Shown piece after piece: positions 4,421-5,417 of a stretch of DNA of 5,417 nt. The notes under the pieces are model-generated. The model was not told the origin of the DNA. It saw only the letters and a program-made list of their open reading frames with translations, and searched no databases. This stretch comes from an uncultured Phascolarctobacterium sp. (lineage in GTDB: Bacteria; Bacillota; Negativicutes; Acidaminococcales; Acidaminococcaceae), in assembly GCA_900552855.1 (NCBI GenBank), contig USBG01000106.1, positions 1 through 5,417 of the forward strand, in the 5' to 3' direction. Position 1 is the first letter of the stretch. Every line of letters begins with the position of its first letter. The position numbers and the translations under genes are program-made.

Positions 4421-5417
4421 ATTTTGTTTCAGCCCAATTAGTACCAAAGTTTACGTCTGCTAGCAGAGGAATTTCCATTTTTACTGCATTTTCCATGGCA
4501 TTACGAACAATTTGAGCAACCTGTTCCTTTTCAGATTCTGTAACCTCAAGTACCAGCTCATCGTGTACCTGCAGCAAAATGCGAGACTTAACGCCAGCCT
4601 CAACCAGCGCCTTTTGCACATCAATCATAGCACGCTTCATAATGTCTGCAGCAGTACCCTGAATAGGAGTATTAATAGCAGTGCGCTCTGCAAAGCTACG
4701 CAGATTAAAATTGCTATGCTTAATATCAGGCAGATAACGACGGCGTCCCATTAATGTGGAAACATAGCCCTGCTCTCTAGCCTGAGCAACAATATCTTCC
4801 ATATATTTTTTTACGCCTGTATAGCGTTCAAAATAGCTCTTAATATAGCCAGCAGCCTCTCCACGAGTAACGTTCAGCTGCTTAGCTAGTCCAAAATCAC
4901 TAATGCCATAAACAATGCCAAAGTTTACTGCCTTAGCTCGAGTACGCATTTCTCCAGAAACCTCTTCCATAGGCACGCCAAAAACCTCAGCAGCAGTACG
5001 TGCATGTACGTCCTGTCCATGACGGAAGGATTCTAACAGCAGTTCATCCTCAGCAATGCACGCTAAAATACGCAGCTCTACCTGAGAATAGTCACAGCTC
5101 ATAAGATAATCATAGCCTTCACCCGGAACAAAGATGGCTCTAATCTGTTTACCCTCTTCAGTGCGAGTAGGAATGTTTTGCAGATTGGGGTCAGTACTGG
5201 ATAAACGACCTGTAACCGCCACAGTCTGCTGAAAATGAGTATGAATACGCTTAGTAATGGGATTCATCAAAGGCTTTAAACCATCCAAATAGGTGGATTG
5301 CAGCTTAGCCAGCTTACGGTGCTCTAAAATAGTACCAATTAAGGGATGCTTACCCTCCAGCTGCTCCAAAACATTAGCATCAGTGGAATAGCCGGTTTTA
5401 GTCTTTTTAATTACAGG
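4419..5417 (-). CDS. polA: DNA polymerase I, C-terminal polymerase domain (partial)
   Basis: This is the C-terminal 332 residues of Pol I; the frame is open to the window edge, so the 5' end (5'-nuclease domain, exonuclease-like domain and early polymerase domain) lies beyond it. The frame begins PVIKKTKTGYSTDANVLEQL, part of the thumb/palm entry region. Counting from the edge, DPNLQNIPTR is at 76-85, motif A DYSQVELR at 109-116 (first metal-binding Asp109), motif B (O-helix) at 158-170 with Arg158, Lys162, Phe166 and Tyr170, and motif C HDE at 285-287 (second catalytic Asp). Phe166 is the position where Tyr would allow dideoxynucleotides, so normal discrimination is expected. All catalytic residues are present. 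A TTG at 5369 is an internal Leu codon, not a start. Pol I fills gaps in excision repair and replaces Okazaki primers. It is the upstream visible gene of the operon; the promoter is outside the window. Confidence 0.97.
   Translation of the reverse strand, partial: PVIKKTKTGYSTDANVLEQLEGKHPLIGTILEHRKLAKLQSTYLDGLKPLMNPITKRIHTHFQQTVAVTGRLSSTDPNLQNIPTRTEEGKQIRAIFVPGEGYDYLMSCDYSQVELRILACIAEDELLLESFRHGQDVHARTAAEVFGVPMEEVSGEMRTRAKAVNFGIVYGISDFGLAKQLNVTRGEAAGYIKSYFERYTGVKKYMEDIVAQAREQGYVSTLMGRRRYLPDIKHSNFNLRSFAERTAINTPIQGTAADIMKRAMIDVQKALVEAGVKSRILLQVHDELVLEVTESEKEQVAQIVRNAMENAVKMEIPLLADVNFGTNWAETK

Noticed and set aside
4512..4754. 80-residue plus-strand open frame opposite polA
   Set aside because: Shadow of the highly conserved polymerase domain; composition is typical of an antisense frame.
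5367..5369. TTG as a start codon giving a 316-residue polymerase
   Set aside because: The frame stays open to the window edge and the upstream codons encode conserved Pol I residues (KTGYSTDANV), so the TTG is an internal leucine.
1..5417. Mobile element, CRISPR array, phage or defence island
   Set aside because: No transposase, integrase, terminal repeats, regularly spaced repeats or defence-gene motifs were seen on either strand; next to the tRNA there is no attachment-site-like duplicate of its 3' end in the window.

Overview
The window comes from an AT-rich bacterial chromosome, probably a member of the Bacillota (Firmicutes). Three things point there: strong AGGAG-type ribosome binding sites, A/T-rich intergenic DNA with intrinsic hairpin terminators, and the gene order polA-mutM-coaE-lytic transglycosylase. 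I associate that order with low-GC Gram-positive lineages, including the diderm Negativicutes. The genus cannot be fixed from the window; a Negativicutes origin is a guess from gene order only.

Layout. Positions 1-57 hold a textbook plus-strand terminator for a gene that ends at or before the window edge. Positions 58-418 are non-coding and carry three short dyads and a likely promoter for the plus-strand gene at 419-1450, a YeiH/UPF0324-family membrane protein (putative sulfate exporter). That gene converges on a minus-strand gene for a small secreted protein (best start ATG at 1975), and both share a bidirectional hairpin terminator at 1467-1506. Upstream of the secreted-protein gene is an extended -10 promoter. 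Next, on the minus strand, lies tRNA-Leu(CAG) at 2158-2243, with a near-consensus promoter, a hairpin in its leader and its own intrinsic terminator.

The right half (2334-5417) is one tightly packed minus-strand operon, transcribed from beyond the right edge: polA (C-terminal 332 residues, polymerase domain) - mutM - coaE - membrane-anchored lytic transglycosylase. The mutM Shine-Dalgarno overlaps the polA stop codon, and the transglycosylase start lies 14 bases inside coaE, so translational coupling is likely. PolA and MutM cooperate in base-excision repair: MutM removes oxidised purines and Pol I fills the gap. CoaE makes coenzyme A, and the transglycosylase cuts peptidoglycan. No terminator is visible between the transglycosylase gene and the tRNA, so operon transcripts may run into the tRNA.

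Two computed ORF starts should be shortened. The secreted protein should start at ATG 1975 rather than GTG 1984. MutM should start at ATG 4406 rather than TTG 4415, because its catalytic proline must be the second residue.

I see no mobile element, CRISPR array, phage gene or defence system. Most of the window is ordinary housekeeping. The least explained parts are the small secreted protein and the dyad-rich region upstream of the yeiH-like gene.
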